A stretch of DNA of 64,000 nt from Zizania palustris (Eukaryota; Streptophyta; Magnoliopsida; Poales; Poaceae). The notes under the pieces were generated by a model. The model searched no databases, had not been told where the DNA came from, and saw nothing but the letters and a program-made list of their open reading frames with translations. The translations under genes were made by a program, and so were the position numbers. Location: assembly GCA_019279435.1 (NCBI GenBank), contig JAAALK010000287.1, positions 85,455,532 through 85,519,531 of the forward strand, in the 5' to 3' direction. This document shows, in pieces, positions 33,393 through 44,516 of the stretch (position 1 is the first letter of the stretch; each line of letters begins with the position of its first letter).

Positions 33393-35729
33393 ATGACTTC
33401 TCCTGGAAAGGTCCCGTCCTTGGAAGCTTATGGCTATAATTATTGGAAGACTCGCATGCGAGCCTATCTCATGAGCCAAAGCTCGGGCATTTGGGACATT
33501 TGTGTTCACGCTACTTTCACCATATTGCCTGTTGCTGAGCGTAATTCTTATGATATTATCGCTTAGCATTAGAACAACAACAAAGCGGTGAGCATTTTGT
33601 TTTCTGGCTTAGGTCCCACTGAATTTGAGCGTGTGAGCCATCTCACCACTGCTAGAGAGATCTGGGCTACCCTCCAGGCACACTATGAGGGGATAGCCCA
33701 GGTCAAGGCTTGGCTCTATCAGACCTACCAGCGTGAATATGAAAATTTCACACAGAAGCCGGGTAAATCTGTTGAAGCTTTGTTTGGTCGTTTTTAATCG
33801 ATCATCAACAAGCTTCGGGCCAACAAGGCCGAGGGAGTTCAGCTGGTCTCAGATCATGAGCAGGCGCTCAAGTTTCTCCATACCTTGGACCCTAAGATCT
33901 AGGAGATCAAGGTATCCTCTATCATTGAGAGCACCTCTTATGATACCTTGACAATTTCTGAGTTGTTCAGCAAGCTGAAGGCCACTGAGGTTGATACCCA
34001 ATTGAGTTCAAATCTCACTGGCTCTGGATCAAAAACTCTGGCCCTTGCTACACCTTCTGCTGACCCCTCCTCTGTGAGCTATGCTGGGTTCTCCTTGATG
34101 TCTAACACTAAGGTCCAGCTTGAGTCGCTAGGAGATGATGACCTGTGTCTATTTAACAACCGGGTGCGTCGTGTCTATGATAAGAGAATGTTCAAAAGAC
34201 ATGGCACATAATCCGGATGCTTTGAGTGTGGTGATCTAGGTCACTTCATCGCCGACTGCCCCAAGCGCAATGGTCACAAGAAGGGTACCGGTGGTGGCTT
34301 CTACGACTCCGGCAAGCACGACAGCTCCTCCTTCACAAAGGGTAAGCTAAAGACCAGATTCTTCAGAAAGGCCCTGAAGGACTACCGGCATGAGAACAAG
34401 AAGCGGGACAAGGCCTTCTTTGCCGAGATGGAGAAAAGCTACTCCAAGCGGTCTTCGTCTTCTTCCTCTTCATCAAGCTCAAGCAATGAGGACATCGTGA
34501 TCAGTAAGGGGAAGGACAAGGATGATTTGGCGGGCCTATGCTTCATGGCCTTCGGGGACAGGCCGAAGAGTCGCTCACATCACCGCCGAAGATCCCGCAA
34601 GAGCTTCTGCTCAATGGCTCTTGGGGATAAGGAAGAGAAAGGCTCCTCCGATGACTCCGACGATGACGAAAATGAAAAGGTATCTTCTTACTAACGTGAA
34701 ATCATTGATTTACTTGAAGAGAAACGTCAGGAGTTGAGATATCGGGAGAAACTGCTTAGAGGGGCTAAGAAGAGGACAGATGAGCTTGAGAGTGAGCTTG
34801 TCATGGCCAACGGCAGGATTGAGAGTCTATCTTCTTCCCCTTGCTTGGGTGATAGCAATGAGTGCCCAAAGTGTGAGGTGTTGCTGTGTGACCTGACGAC
34901 TCTGAAGTCTAGCTACACAGAAAGGGTTGATTAGAGGGACGCTTTGGCCACTAAGCTTGAGAGCACTCAGCTGGAGCTGAAAGATGCTCATGCCACTGTC
35001 GTCGCGCCCTGTGTTGATTTCCCATCCCATCTAGCTAGTTTAGCTGAGGTGAAAGTCAAGGGTGATGAGAAAATGGGCAATTTGGAGAGAGTTAGAGCTG
35101 AGCTGGAGCAGACTAGGCTAGAGCTTGAGACACTATTAGTTCCACCCACTGTCTGTCAGAACTTCTTGTATCTTAGATTGGAGTTGATCAAGCTGAAAAC
35201 CGAGAAGTCTGTCCAGGTTGATAGAGAGTGTGAGACCTGCTTGTCTCAGGTGGAGGTTTTAGCTTCCTTGAGAGAGGAGCTAGCTGATGTTCAGAATGAG
35301 AACTTTTACCTCCGTCAGATCCTGAGTTGGCTAAGTGCCAAAGATCCATAGCTCGGCATGATGATCCAATAGTTTAAGAGGCAGGATGGGTTTGGGGTAG
35401 GCTACACCTACACCAAGGCTGATTTTGACAGTGCTATTAGCCGGGCAGTGGAGTGGAGTAAAATGACTCCTGAACAGAGATACCCCAAGACTCACTGCAT
35501 TGAGTCTTTCCAGCCTAGTCAGCCCAAGGATGGAGTGTTCCAAGAACAGCCTAAAGCTCCACCCAAGAAGCCCATCTTGGTTCAAAAGCCCAAACACCTC
35601 CGCACCTCTCTAGACTCTCTTCCTGGACCCTCTCACACCAAGGAGTTTACACCCAACACCACTAAGCCCAAGAACCCCAAGCCTCAACCACATCCTAAGA
35701 AGCCCACTTACCACCATGAGTACTGTTAG
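33393..35729 (+). pseudogene. Copia B gag (capsid, zinc knuckle, coiled-coil)
   Basis: ATG at 33393 opens MTSPGKVPSLEAYGYNYWK. The capsid domain follows (REIWATLQAHYEG at 33655, YQREYENF at 33730). The CCHC knuckle CFECGDLGHFIADC is at about 34218-34259. Then come KTRFFRKALKDYRHENKKRD, a Ser run (34452-34490), an acidic patch, and coiled-coil stretches from 34730 to 35330. A second Cys/His cluster at about 35710 is damaged. Stops at 33567, 33576 (both CAG to TAG compared with A), 33797, 33900, 34208, 34692, 34932, 35349, 35370 and 35727 break the frame, though long open pieces remain. Confidence 0.85.
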
Positions 35730-37440
35730 AGAGACGAGCATCTTGAGGAGTTTTTCTTTAGGAGGAAGCTGGTTGAGAGAACAGAGAGAACTCGTGGTGG
35801 GCAGGAGCAGTTCTACCAGTAGGGTGGTATACTGAGAGTTCCTCGATGCGGGGAGAGGATAGAGGCCAGGCCGCGTCGTGTAGGTGGTGGTAGAGGAGAT
35901 GACTTTCATGCCCGTGCTCCTGAGGGTGGTGTTCACTTCGGCTGAGCTCTAGGTCATTTTGGATACGGCTCAGGACCTCGTGGCCGAGACTTTAGGCAGA
36001 ACCGAGGACCGTGCTTTGAGTCACTCTTTGGTTCAGACTCTTATGATGCTTTTTGCTTTCCGTCTTTTGAGCACATGGCTCGACACTGGTTTAGTTCTTT
36101 TGCTAAACCTGGTGCCAGACCATTTTCTCCCCCTTACGACCACTGATTGTGCAGGATTGGGGACTGGAGGGCATTTGGATCATGGACACAGGATGCTCTC
36201 GCCACATGACGGGACATCGCAGATGGTTCTCCAGTCCCTCTCCCCCGAGCTCCAAAGAATTCATCACATTCGGGAACAGTGGTCAAGGGAAGGTACACGA
36301 TATTGGCTCAATTCACATCTCAGACCATTTCTCTTTGAAGAACATTGCTTTGGTTGGAAATTTGAACTTCAATTTGATTTCTGTTTCGCAACTTCTTGAG
36401 GATGGTTTGGAGGTTCATTTTAAGAAGGGCAGTTCTTCTGTGGTTGATTCTAGAGGGTTTTTGATTTGCCAGATCTTACCCTTCGGTAAGGTTTTTCGGA
36501 TTGACTTCTCTAGTTCCTTTGGCCCTTCTCGATGTTTGATTGCTGGATCCTCCTCTGAGCTCTAGAAGTGGCACAGGAGGTTAGGCCATTTGAGTTTTGA
36601 TCTGCTAGTCAGATTGAGCTCTATAGACCTCATCCGAGGATTGCCAAAGCTTAAGATGGAGAAGGATCTAGTTTGCCATCCCTGTCGTCACGGGAAAATA
36701 GTTGCCGCTTCTCACTCACCTGTGACTCAGGTAATGACTTCGTACCCGGGAGAGCTGTTACACATGGACACTGTCGGTCCAGCTCAGGTACGCTCAGTCG
36801 GTGGGAAGTGGTATGCGCTTGTGATCGTTGACAATTTTTCTCGATTCTCGTGGGTTTTCTTCTTGGAGTCTAAGGATGAGACTTTTCATTTTGTTCATGA
36901 CCTGATTTTGAAGTTGAAGAATGAGAACAATGGTCGGATGCGAGCGATTCACTCTAACAACGGCTCTAAGTTCAAGAACTCTTAGTTCGTCAGCTTCTGT
37001 AGTGATCAAGGTCTTGATCATCAGTTTTCTGCTCCTTACACTCCCCCACAGAACGGCGTTGTGGAACGAAAGAACCGCACGCTAGTCGAGATGGCCAGGA
37101 CCATGCTCGATGAGCACAGGACTCCTGGGCGCTTTTGGGCTGAAGCCATGAACACGGCTTGCTATCTGGCCAACCGCATTTTTCTTAGAGCTTACCTAGG
37201 TAAGACTTCATATGAGTTGCGGTTTGGCAGACAACCCAAGGTGAGCCACTTGTGAGCATTTGGCTGCAAGTGCTTTGTGCTCAAGAAGGGAGAGCATTTG
37301 GACAAGTTTGAGTCTCGTTGCTGGGATGGAGTCTTTCTTGGTTATGCTTTGCATTCTCGAGGCTTTCGTGTTTGGAACCACGACTCCCATCAGCTTGTCG
37401 AGACTTGTGAGGTTTCCTTTGATGAGTCCTTGCCTTCTTT
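35730..37440 (+). pseudogene. Copia B protease and integrase
   Basis: A Gly/Arg-rich linker leads to protease at about 36149 with WIMDTGCSRHMTGHRRWFSS, keeping the D-T-G triad. ISVSQLLEDGLEV follows. KWHRRLGHLSFDLLVRLSS marks the pre-integrase domain after a TGG-to-TAG stop (36563). The integrase core has HMDTVGPAQVRS (36765), HSNNGSKFKNS (36950) and NGVVERKNRTL (37055). The second catalytic Asp is Asn (GAC to AAC), so strand transfer should fail. Stops also occur at 36984 and 37253. The frame then runs through the CWDGVFLGYALHS motif into an acidic linker. Confidence 0.87.
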
Positions 37441-38735
37441 GACCCCTTCTTTTAAGCTTTCTAGAGATGGTGAGCTCGGAGAGTCCATCTTCGAGGAAGA
37501 TGATGACGCTCCAGCTGTTGATGAGGGTGGGCCTTCTGCACAGCCTATAGAACCCACACCTTCTGAGACTTCGACTGAGGACGAGGGCAGACCTCTGATA
37601 ACTTCTTCCACTTCGATTGAGCCCCCTCAGTTGAGTCTAGAGGTGCTAGCTGCTGACTCCGGTTAGGTGACTTCAGATCCCCTGGGATCCCGAGCAGTTC
37701 AGCGTGATCACCCCTCAGAGCTCATCATCGCTGATCTTACTGAGAGAACTTTGCACTCTTTTGTTGACTCTCTTGCTGTATTTGCTGAATCTGCTTTTGT
37801 TGCATCTTTTGAGCCCAGAGACGTTTCTCATGTTCTTTCTGATTCGAACTGGATTAATGTCATGCAAGAAGAGCTTGAGAATTTTGTCCACAATTGGGTT
37901 TGGACACTGGTTGAGCTGCCACCCAGATACAACCCCATAGGCACCAAGTGGGTGTACAAAAACAAGCAAGGTGAAGATGGGGTTGTGGTGCGCAACAAAG
38001 CTCGACTAGTTGCCCGGAGTTTTTGCCAGAAGGAGGGTATGGACTTGGAGGAGACTTTTGCCCCTGTTGCTCGTCTTGAGTCCATTCACATTATTTTTGC
38101 TTTTGCTGCTTCGAAGGGTTTTAAGCTTTTTCAAATGGATGTCAAGAGTGCTTTTCTGAACGGGTACATAGAGGAGGAGGTCTATGTTAGGTAGCCCCCG
38201 GTTTTGAGAACCCTAAGTTTCCTCGACATGTTTTTAAACTGCAAAAAGCTTTATACGGTCTTAAGCAAGCCCCTAGGGCTTGGTATGACTGGTTGAAGCA
38301 GTTTTTGATGGAGAAGGGCTTTGTGATGGGTTCTGTGGATAAAACTCTTTTCTTTCTCAGAGATGCCTCAGATTTCTTTGTTGCTCAGATATATTTGGAC
38401 GATATTATTTTTGGTGGTACTACTGGTGTGCTTGTTTCCAAGTTTTCTGAGCAGATGCACAGCGAGTTTGAGATGAGCCTCATGGGTGAGCTCAAGTATT
38501 TCCTAGGGCTCCAGATCATGCAGACCAAGGACAGCATCTTCATCCACCAGAGTAAGTATACGCGAGACATGTTGAAGAAGTTCGACTTTGGTAGAGAGCT
38601 GAAGCCTCAAATGACCCCAATGGGTACATCTAGAGGCCTGGACCAGGATGAGAGCGGTGTCAAGGTCAATGAGAGAGAGTTTCGAGGGATGATCGGTTCA
38701 CTGCTGTACTTGACGGTGACAAGGCCAGGCATATA
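37441..38735 (+). pseudogene. Copia B reverse transcriptase
   Basis: An acidic, Pro/Ser-rich linker (37441-37760) precedes WINVMQEELENF, GTKWVYKNKQGEDG and EETFAPVARLESIH. FQMDVKSAFLNGYIEEE follows, with a stop plus one-base shift at 38193-38210. Then come FKLQKALYGLKQAPRAW, YLDDIIFGGTTG (38395) with both palm Asp residues, and HSEFEMSLMGELKYFLGLQI. It ends at a TAG (38734-38736) in place of a CAA/CAG codon. Apart from two breaks, the domain is complete. Confidence 0.88.
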
Positions 38736-39342
38736 GTTTGCCGTAGGACTGTGTGTGCGCTTCCAGTCTTCACCACACGCGTCTCATCAGCAGGCTATCA
38801 AGCGCATTTTCAGGTATCTCACCTATGCGCCCGATCTTGGTCTTTATTACTCAGCATCATCGTCTCTTGATTTATCTGGCTTTTTGGATGCTGACTTTGG
38901 TGGGTGCTGGTTGGACCGCAAGTCAACTTCCGGTACTTGCCAGTTTCTTGGTTCGTCTCTTGTCTCTTTGTCTTCTCGAAAGCAATCTGGAGTTGTACTT
39001 TCGACCACAAAGGCTGAGTATGTAGCTGCTGCTAGCTGCTGCTCAATTTTGGTTTGGATGATTTCCACTCTGTGAGATTTTGGGTTGTTCTTTCCTACCC
39101 GAGTTCCTCTGTTTTGTGACAGCACTAGTGCGATTAGTGTAGGGAAAAACCCTTGTCTCCATTCAAAAACAAAACACATTGATGTGCGCTTTCAATTCTA
39201 CGGGATCAATATGAGAAAGGTGTCATTGACCTCGTTCATGTTGATACCCATCATCAGTTAGCTAACATTTTCACCAAACCCCTAGATCAGTCGACTTTTG
39301 AGCGTTTACGAGGGGATTTGGGTGTTGTGTATCCTTTCTAGG
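38736..39342 (+). pseudogene. Copia B RNase H
   Basis: The domain reads VRFQSSPHASHQQAIKRIFR, SSLDLSGFLDADFGG, DRKSTSGTCQFLG, SLSSRKQSGVVLSTTKAEY, then CDSTSAISVGKNP and SKTKHIDVRF. It ends DQSTFERLRGDLGVVYPF near 39342. The catalytic Asp, Glu and Asp are visible in LDADF, KAEY and FCDST. A TGA at 39073 and a one-base loss near 39200 break the frame. Confidence 0.86.
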
Positions 39343-40718
39343 ATATTTTGGGTCAGTTTTTCTTTCTTCTTTACTCTTTTCTTGAGTCTTTCCATGTGTG
39401 TTCATATCATACATATTCACATATCACACATTGAGCTTGCTTCTGTTATATGATTGAACTTCTTTACTTATTCTAGCTGGTACATGCTTCTGATTACTTG
39501 TCGATGATCATGCTTTGCTTCAGTTCACATGATATGTCTGATATCTGTCATATGCATGGCTTTTATGCTTTAAAATTGAAAAATGATCACCATTGCTTCT
39601 GGTAACTACCATGTGTAGGTTGAATGCTTTTGCTATCTGTTACATGCCTTGTAGCTAGTTCCTCACTTAGATGCAGATATGCAACTTGGACATCTATATG
39701 CTTTAACATGGAAAATGGGCTATAAAAATGATAAAAATAAAAAATGAATGAAAATTCCATGCCTTTTTACAGTTGAGTTGAAAAGATCCAGGTGGGTTTG
39801 CTTTGTCGCATTGCATTGTTCTGGACTGCTTACCATAGCACTTTGGTATGAACTAGGACAGTGTAGTGTATGCCAAGACTAATATCTTATGCTTCTGATG
39901 GTCTAGTTTTGGCATAGGCTTGACTTGGTCGGTTAGCATAAGGTTTGACATGCAAATAACCCCCGACAAAAATGAAAAAAGAAAAAGAAAAAGCCTGAAA
40001 ATTAAAATGATAACAAGTTTGCTGAAGCACTTTGTTTTGGACTATGCTTATCTTGGTAGATATCAGTTAGCTTTTGTATCTCATGCCTTACCTTGCTTGT
40101 CAACTGGAAAATGTGGTGATGCTTTTGTTTGCAAAAATTGAAAAATGTGTGCTAATGACTTTCTTTGGATATCATCTGTTGCACTGATCATGCCATGTGT
40201 CTTAGACAGTATGTCTTTTGCTATACCTGCTAGATGTTGTAATTGCAGTCAATCATATCTGAGAAGCATGCTTTCGACACTCCACCTGCACCCCAGTTGC
40301 ATTCATTGCATATTTTGAGGCGGAGTTGCATTTGAGGGGGAGTCTGTGTCTCTTTAGAGTGAATTTAGTATCGCTTGATGAGTCCAATTGTCAACAAGGG
40401 GGAGAAATTTTGTGGAGAAGAGTTTAATGGGGAGTTTTGGCTTTTGTGGGATTTGTTTATGGGGAGTTTTTGTCCCGTTTGTCCTTACTCTTTGGATATC
40501 CTTGTTGATAATTCTGAGATTGCACTCATTTTGAGTCTTTTACTTTGGGTTAACCATAATGACCGCTTTCTTGCTATTGTCTGCCTTTTGGTCATTAGGG
40601 TTAAACTTTTGTTTTATTTTATTCTTTCTATCTTTTTGTGTTTTTTTGTTTTTGTGGTTCCGCATGTGCTCACGGGTACTGGAGAGCTGACAAAGAGAAG
40701 TGTTGACAATGCACTCAT
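39343..40718 (+). other. 3' untranslated spacer of copia B
   Basis: This 1.4 kb of T-rich DNA has no recognisable protein domain. A 123-codon frame at 40375-40746 with hydrophobic stretches runs across the polypurine tract into the LTR. It resembles no env-like protein I know and is probably chance. The first roughly 100 bp match the remaining 3' UTR of copia A, and A lacks the rest. Confidence 0.65.
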
Positions 40719-40730
40719 CAAGGGGGAGAT
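40719..40730 (+). promoter_or_regulatory. Polypurine tract of copia B
   Basis: AAGGGGGAGAT lies directly before the 3' LTR start (TAAGGAGCC, against TGAGGAGCC in the 5' LTR). It would prime plus-strand DNA synthesis. It is the same type as in other SIRE-like elements. Confidence 0.85.
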
Positions 40731-42494
40731 TAAGGAGCCATGCTGATGAGTATGGGCCTCATGGCTCCAGATGTGATGAGTCATTGTCAACGGAAGTCAA
40801 AGAGGACTGAAGAGAAGTGAAGACCTGCTGTGTCTGGGCCGTATGTGACTCAGGTACACGGGTAGCGAGCGACTATCGGGCAGAGGGGCCGCGAAGTCGG
40901 GCTGGCCCAATCCGGTTACATGGGCTAGGAGCAGCAGAGGATCCACTGGGCTGTTGATCAGGATTGACTCAGGTACACGGGCGGCGAGCGATTGCCGGGC
41001 TGAGAGAGATGAGGAATCAGGCTGACCCAATCCGGGTACCTGGTGCAAAGTCGGTGGATGCTTTGTCAGTTTCGACGCAAAACTGACGACCGCTAATCTC
41101 GGATCTAACCGTTCTGAGGCGAAGCCGTAGTCGCTACGAAAGCTCTGCTTCAGGATAAGTCATCTGTAATTAGGAGTTTACTATTTTGTCCTTAGGACCA
41201 CAGTTAGTCAGTCGAGTTTGTAAAAATATCCTAAGGGCAGTTTGTAAAAAACCTAAGGCTATTGGGCTGCCTATAAATAGGGCCCCAATCCCTAGGGTTA
41301 GGGTTACCCTTTCTGAAATCACTTTACTAATCAAAAAGATTGGGTCATTCCCGTCGTTCCTTCTGTTTGCGCCGTCGGTGAGAGTTTTATTCGTTTTGCT
41401 CAGAAATTGTTGCCGCTGTTCATGAATCTGCTTATCTGATTCTTTCAGAGAATGTTCTCCAGGTGTTTAGCCTTCTTTTCTCAGTCATCTTTTGCCTGGT
41501 TCAGGAGCAGTTTTTTAATCCTCAGAGTTTTTTTTATTCTCCAGCTACGTCTATTTCCTTGTTTCTCGGTAGCTAGGCCTGTGGTGGCATAGGCTAGCTG
41601 GCAGGCTAGTAATAGCCTCTTGTTGCAGCAACACTGTTGTGCAATATTTGTAGTGTTTGCACGGAATCAGCAGTATTATCTAATTAATCATCATTCTCGA
41701 TTTCCGTGTTCTTTTTACTCTCTGATAAGCGCTAGTTCAGTTCCTATACAACAGAGCTATGGTTTATTTTTGGCTTAACACGAGTACTAGTTCAGCATTG
41801 AATGCAGTTTTTGTCTCCTGCCTGCTTGAGGCTCAGCAGCCTACTTCTTAGGCCAGCCGGGTCTTGAAGGCTAGCTTTGCTTAGGAACATTATTGCGTTG
41901 CTGTTGTTAGATGTAGCATGAGGACAGGTTTTCTTTTCTTTCTAGCCTATGGAATAGGCTGTGGTAGCTGTCTGTCATATGTCTATTCATTGCAAAGTCT
42001 GTAGTCTATTTTTTGTGTGGGCTTGAGCGAAGGTCGTAGTGAAAGGAGTTAGTTTGCTTTCGGAGTTTTTGGCACTGAATTCTCTGCAATCCGAACAGTT
42101 CGGCTTCGTCGTTCGAAGCACCCTTCGACTTGTTGGATACTTCAAAGCCGAAGTCCTCTTCGAAGCGAGCATGGATAGGCTTCGGTCAGGGATGCGCTAA
42201 AAGGATCCGAAGTCCATGCTTCGCTGAGCTGTTGGCTTTGCCCGAAGTGTGTTGCGGAGGTAGCTTCGAAGCTACGGTCATCAGGTCACATTTTTCTAAG
42301 TGTGTGCATGTGGTGGACTTCGGAGCTGAGTTCTGACTTCGTTGGAAATTGACGGGCTTCACACGAAGTTTTCGAACATGTTTCGACAAGTATCGAACTG
42401 GAGACAAATTTTGAACAGTAAAACATTCATCTCTTTTTACGTGCACTCAAGTTAATTGCCTGTGATGCTCTACTTTCATGAAGCTTGAAATAAT
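40731..42494 (+). mobile_element. 3' LTR of copia B, truncated
   Basis: It aligns along its length with 31295-33102, with a TATA box at 41271-41280. A gap near 41225-41260 removes about 60 bp compared with the 5' LTR. It breaks off after AAGCTTGAAATAA, so the last roughly 230 bp are missing. In the 74 bp before the break I count one difference from the 5' LTR. Confidence 0.88.
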
Positions 42495-43539
42495 CATCGT
42501 CTAGTACGAATGGTGCGCCGAAGATAACCTTTGGTGTTCGGACTGATCTGTCCGAAGACAAGCTCCGAACAAATCGTGACACGAAATCGTCTCCAAATGA
42601 TAGGGTTCGGTGCGAAGCATCTGATACGACAAAATCCAACGCGGAGCGCTGGTGCAACGTAATCCGATGTGGAGCGTTCTGACTCAAAGAAGTCTGGGGC
42701 GGAGCACTGGGCTAACGAAGTCCAATGTGAAGTAGCTCTGGTGCGTAAGACTTGACCAGACCGACAACAGCATGATGAATCTGGCATGACGGGTCGAAGT
42801 GTGGACCATCCGAAGGGTGCCCTGGCAGCCTCCGAAACCAACTTCCTAGCTCTGGAAACATTCAACGAAGAGGGCTCTGAATATGAAACCTGTAGCAAAC
42901 AAAAATTAAGTGCCAATTCGGCCTAGAGAACGGATTACTAAGTGTTGCAATATACAAAACGAAGGCAGCAATCTGTTACTTAGATTAACAGAGGGTTCAC
43001 AAGCGAGCCAACAAGGTGATAGCAATATGTTACATAGATTAACGGATGATTCACAAGCGAACCAACGAAGGTGTACGAAAAAGTAATGAAATTAAAAGTG
43101 CGGTTCAAACTAGGGTTTGTGGAGTTGATTTGTGATGTGGGGGTCCTATGAACCAGCGTCACCCTTATATTTATAGGGGCTAGTCTTCTTATCTCTAATT
43201 CTAATTTGATAAGATTTGGCCTAATCAAGATTAGAGATAAAAACAACCAGAATTTGTATCAGACTTCTTATCCGAAGCCTGCCCCAAGTGGGCCTTCTGT
43301 AGGCCCGCCGAAGGGTGCTCCTCGGGCCGAAGCTTCAGCGAAGCAGGCCACCGAAGGTCCTCCGAGCCAAAGCCAGGCATGCGGAGCAGGATGCTAAAAG
43401 GCCTCTAAGGCCCCATGCAGATGGGCCTCCAGCACTTTATGGCTTTAGCTTGTGCCAGAACTTGTATATTTTCGGCCCAAATTACCAAAATTGATATTTT
43501 TACAATCTTAACCATTAATGTCATTTTTTGCTATCAACA
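42495..43539 (-). mobile_element. 3' LTR of gypsy H, truncated
   Basis: It is related to the solo LTR at 25783-27164 and has the same outer end GCTATCAACA (43539). On the minus strand it starts TGTTGATAGC. The far end (about 270 bp) is missing at the joint with copia B. It carries the same 54-bp tandem duplication (42967-43074) as the solo LTR, so the repeat belongs to the family. Confidence 0.87.
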
Positions 43540-43556
43540 CATGCCCCCTGCCTTTT
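43540..43556 (-). promoter_or_regulatory. Polypurine tract of gypsy H
   Basis: The minus strand reads AAAGGCAGGGGGCATG immediately before the LTR start TGTTGATAGC. This proves that the internal part of H lies to the right and that this LTR is the 3' one. Confidence 0.82.
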
Positions 43557-43636
43557 AGCAAACTAAGTGAGCTAAAAGCACAATGGGCTAAAGACGATAT
43601 ATCCCATATCAGCCTTTTTACACTTCAAGAGCTTTG

Positions 43637-44516
43637 CTACACACTTGGGAAGTACCTTTTCAAATACCTACCGTTTAAAGATCTTCGAAATCGCTCTCCT
43701 TCTAGAGATTCCAATGAGTATGCATTACCTGGAGCGATTTCAGCCACCTTAAAAGGACCTTCCCAACTAGGCGACCATTTACCAAATTTGGGGTTCTTAG
43801 TGCATAAGGGCAAAATCGTCTTCCAAACCAAGTCACCAACATGAAACGATTTTGGTTTGACTCTTTTGTTGTAGGCTCTAGTGACTTTTCTTTTATCTTT
43901 CTCTATAGCTTCTAAAGCCCTCAACCTCTTATCAGTACCTTCTTCCAAATTATCCTTCAAAGGAGTTTCATATTCATCGACCGATAAGCCATCTTGCTTA
44001 AGAAATCTTCAAGAGCCAAGATCCACCTGTACTGGTAGAATGGCTTCTTATCCATACACTAGTTCATATGGACTAACTTTGATAGCACCATGCTTTGTGA
44101 ATCTAAAATCCCATAATGCCTTAGAAAGCACTTCATGCCGCTTTTTAGGGAACTCTTCAATTTTCTTTTTAATGAGCTTAATCACAGTTTTATTACTAGA
44201 CTCGTCCTGTCAATTGGCCTGAGCATAGTATGGCGAAGAGTTTATCAACTTAATACCATAAAATTCGGCAAAGTCTCTCACTTATTTAGCAATAAATGTA
44301 GTACCTTGATCTGTAGTGATAGTTTGGGGAATACTGAATCTATGTATAATGTGCTTCAAGATGAAACCAGTTACCTCATTGTGAGTCATGTTCTTAATAG
44401 GCATGGCCTCGGTCCATTTGGTGAAGTAATCAGTTGCCATCAACACGAACCGATTCTCCTTTGAAGAGGGAGGATGAATTTGGCCGATGAAGTCTAAACC
44501 CCAACCTCGGAACGGC
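43637..44516 (-). pseudogene. Gypsy H integrase
   Basis: Minus strand, right to left: FRGWGLDFIGQIHPPSSKE, TDYFTKWTEAMPIKN, TTDQGTTFIAK, INSSPYYAQAN, a DESSNKTVIKLIKKKI-like stretch, then the C-terminal part ending with KRVKPKSFHVGDLVWK, WEGPFKVAEIAPGNAY and RRSLNGRYLKRYFPS. Asp residues in LDFIG and TTDQG are visible. The usual QVE after AQANG is broken by a stop. No chromodomain is seen. The zinc finger is missing. A GKWSPSWEGPF motif marks the C-terminal domain of Tat-like integrases. Confidence 0.83.

Larger units (their letters stand above)
31295..42494 (+). mobile_element. Ty1/copia element B (SIRE/Maximus-like), near full length
   Basis: It has a complete 5' LTR, PBS, gag, protease, integrase, RT, RNase H, a 1.4-kb 3' UTR, a polypurine tract and most of the 3' LTR. 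It is the best-preserved element here. Its coding part is broken by about a dozen stops, but protease (DTG) and RT (YLDD) keep their catalytic residues. Integrase has lost one. The last roughly 230 bp of the 3' LTR and the right TSD are missing, as the sequence switches at 42494/42495 to a truncated gypsy LTR. The left flank cannot be tested for a TSD. Confidence 0.9.

Noticed and set aside
40375..40746. 123-codon frame with hydrophobic stretches before the 3' LTR of copia B, a possible env-like gene
   Set aside because: It runs across the polypurine tract into the LTR, is far shorter than env-like proteins of SIRE elements, and has no signal peptide or similarity I can recognise.
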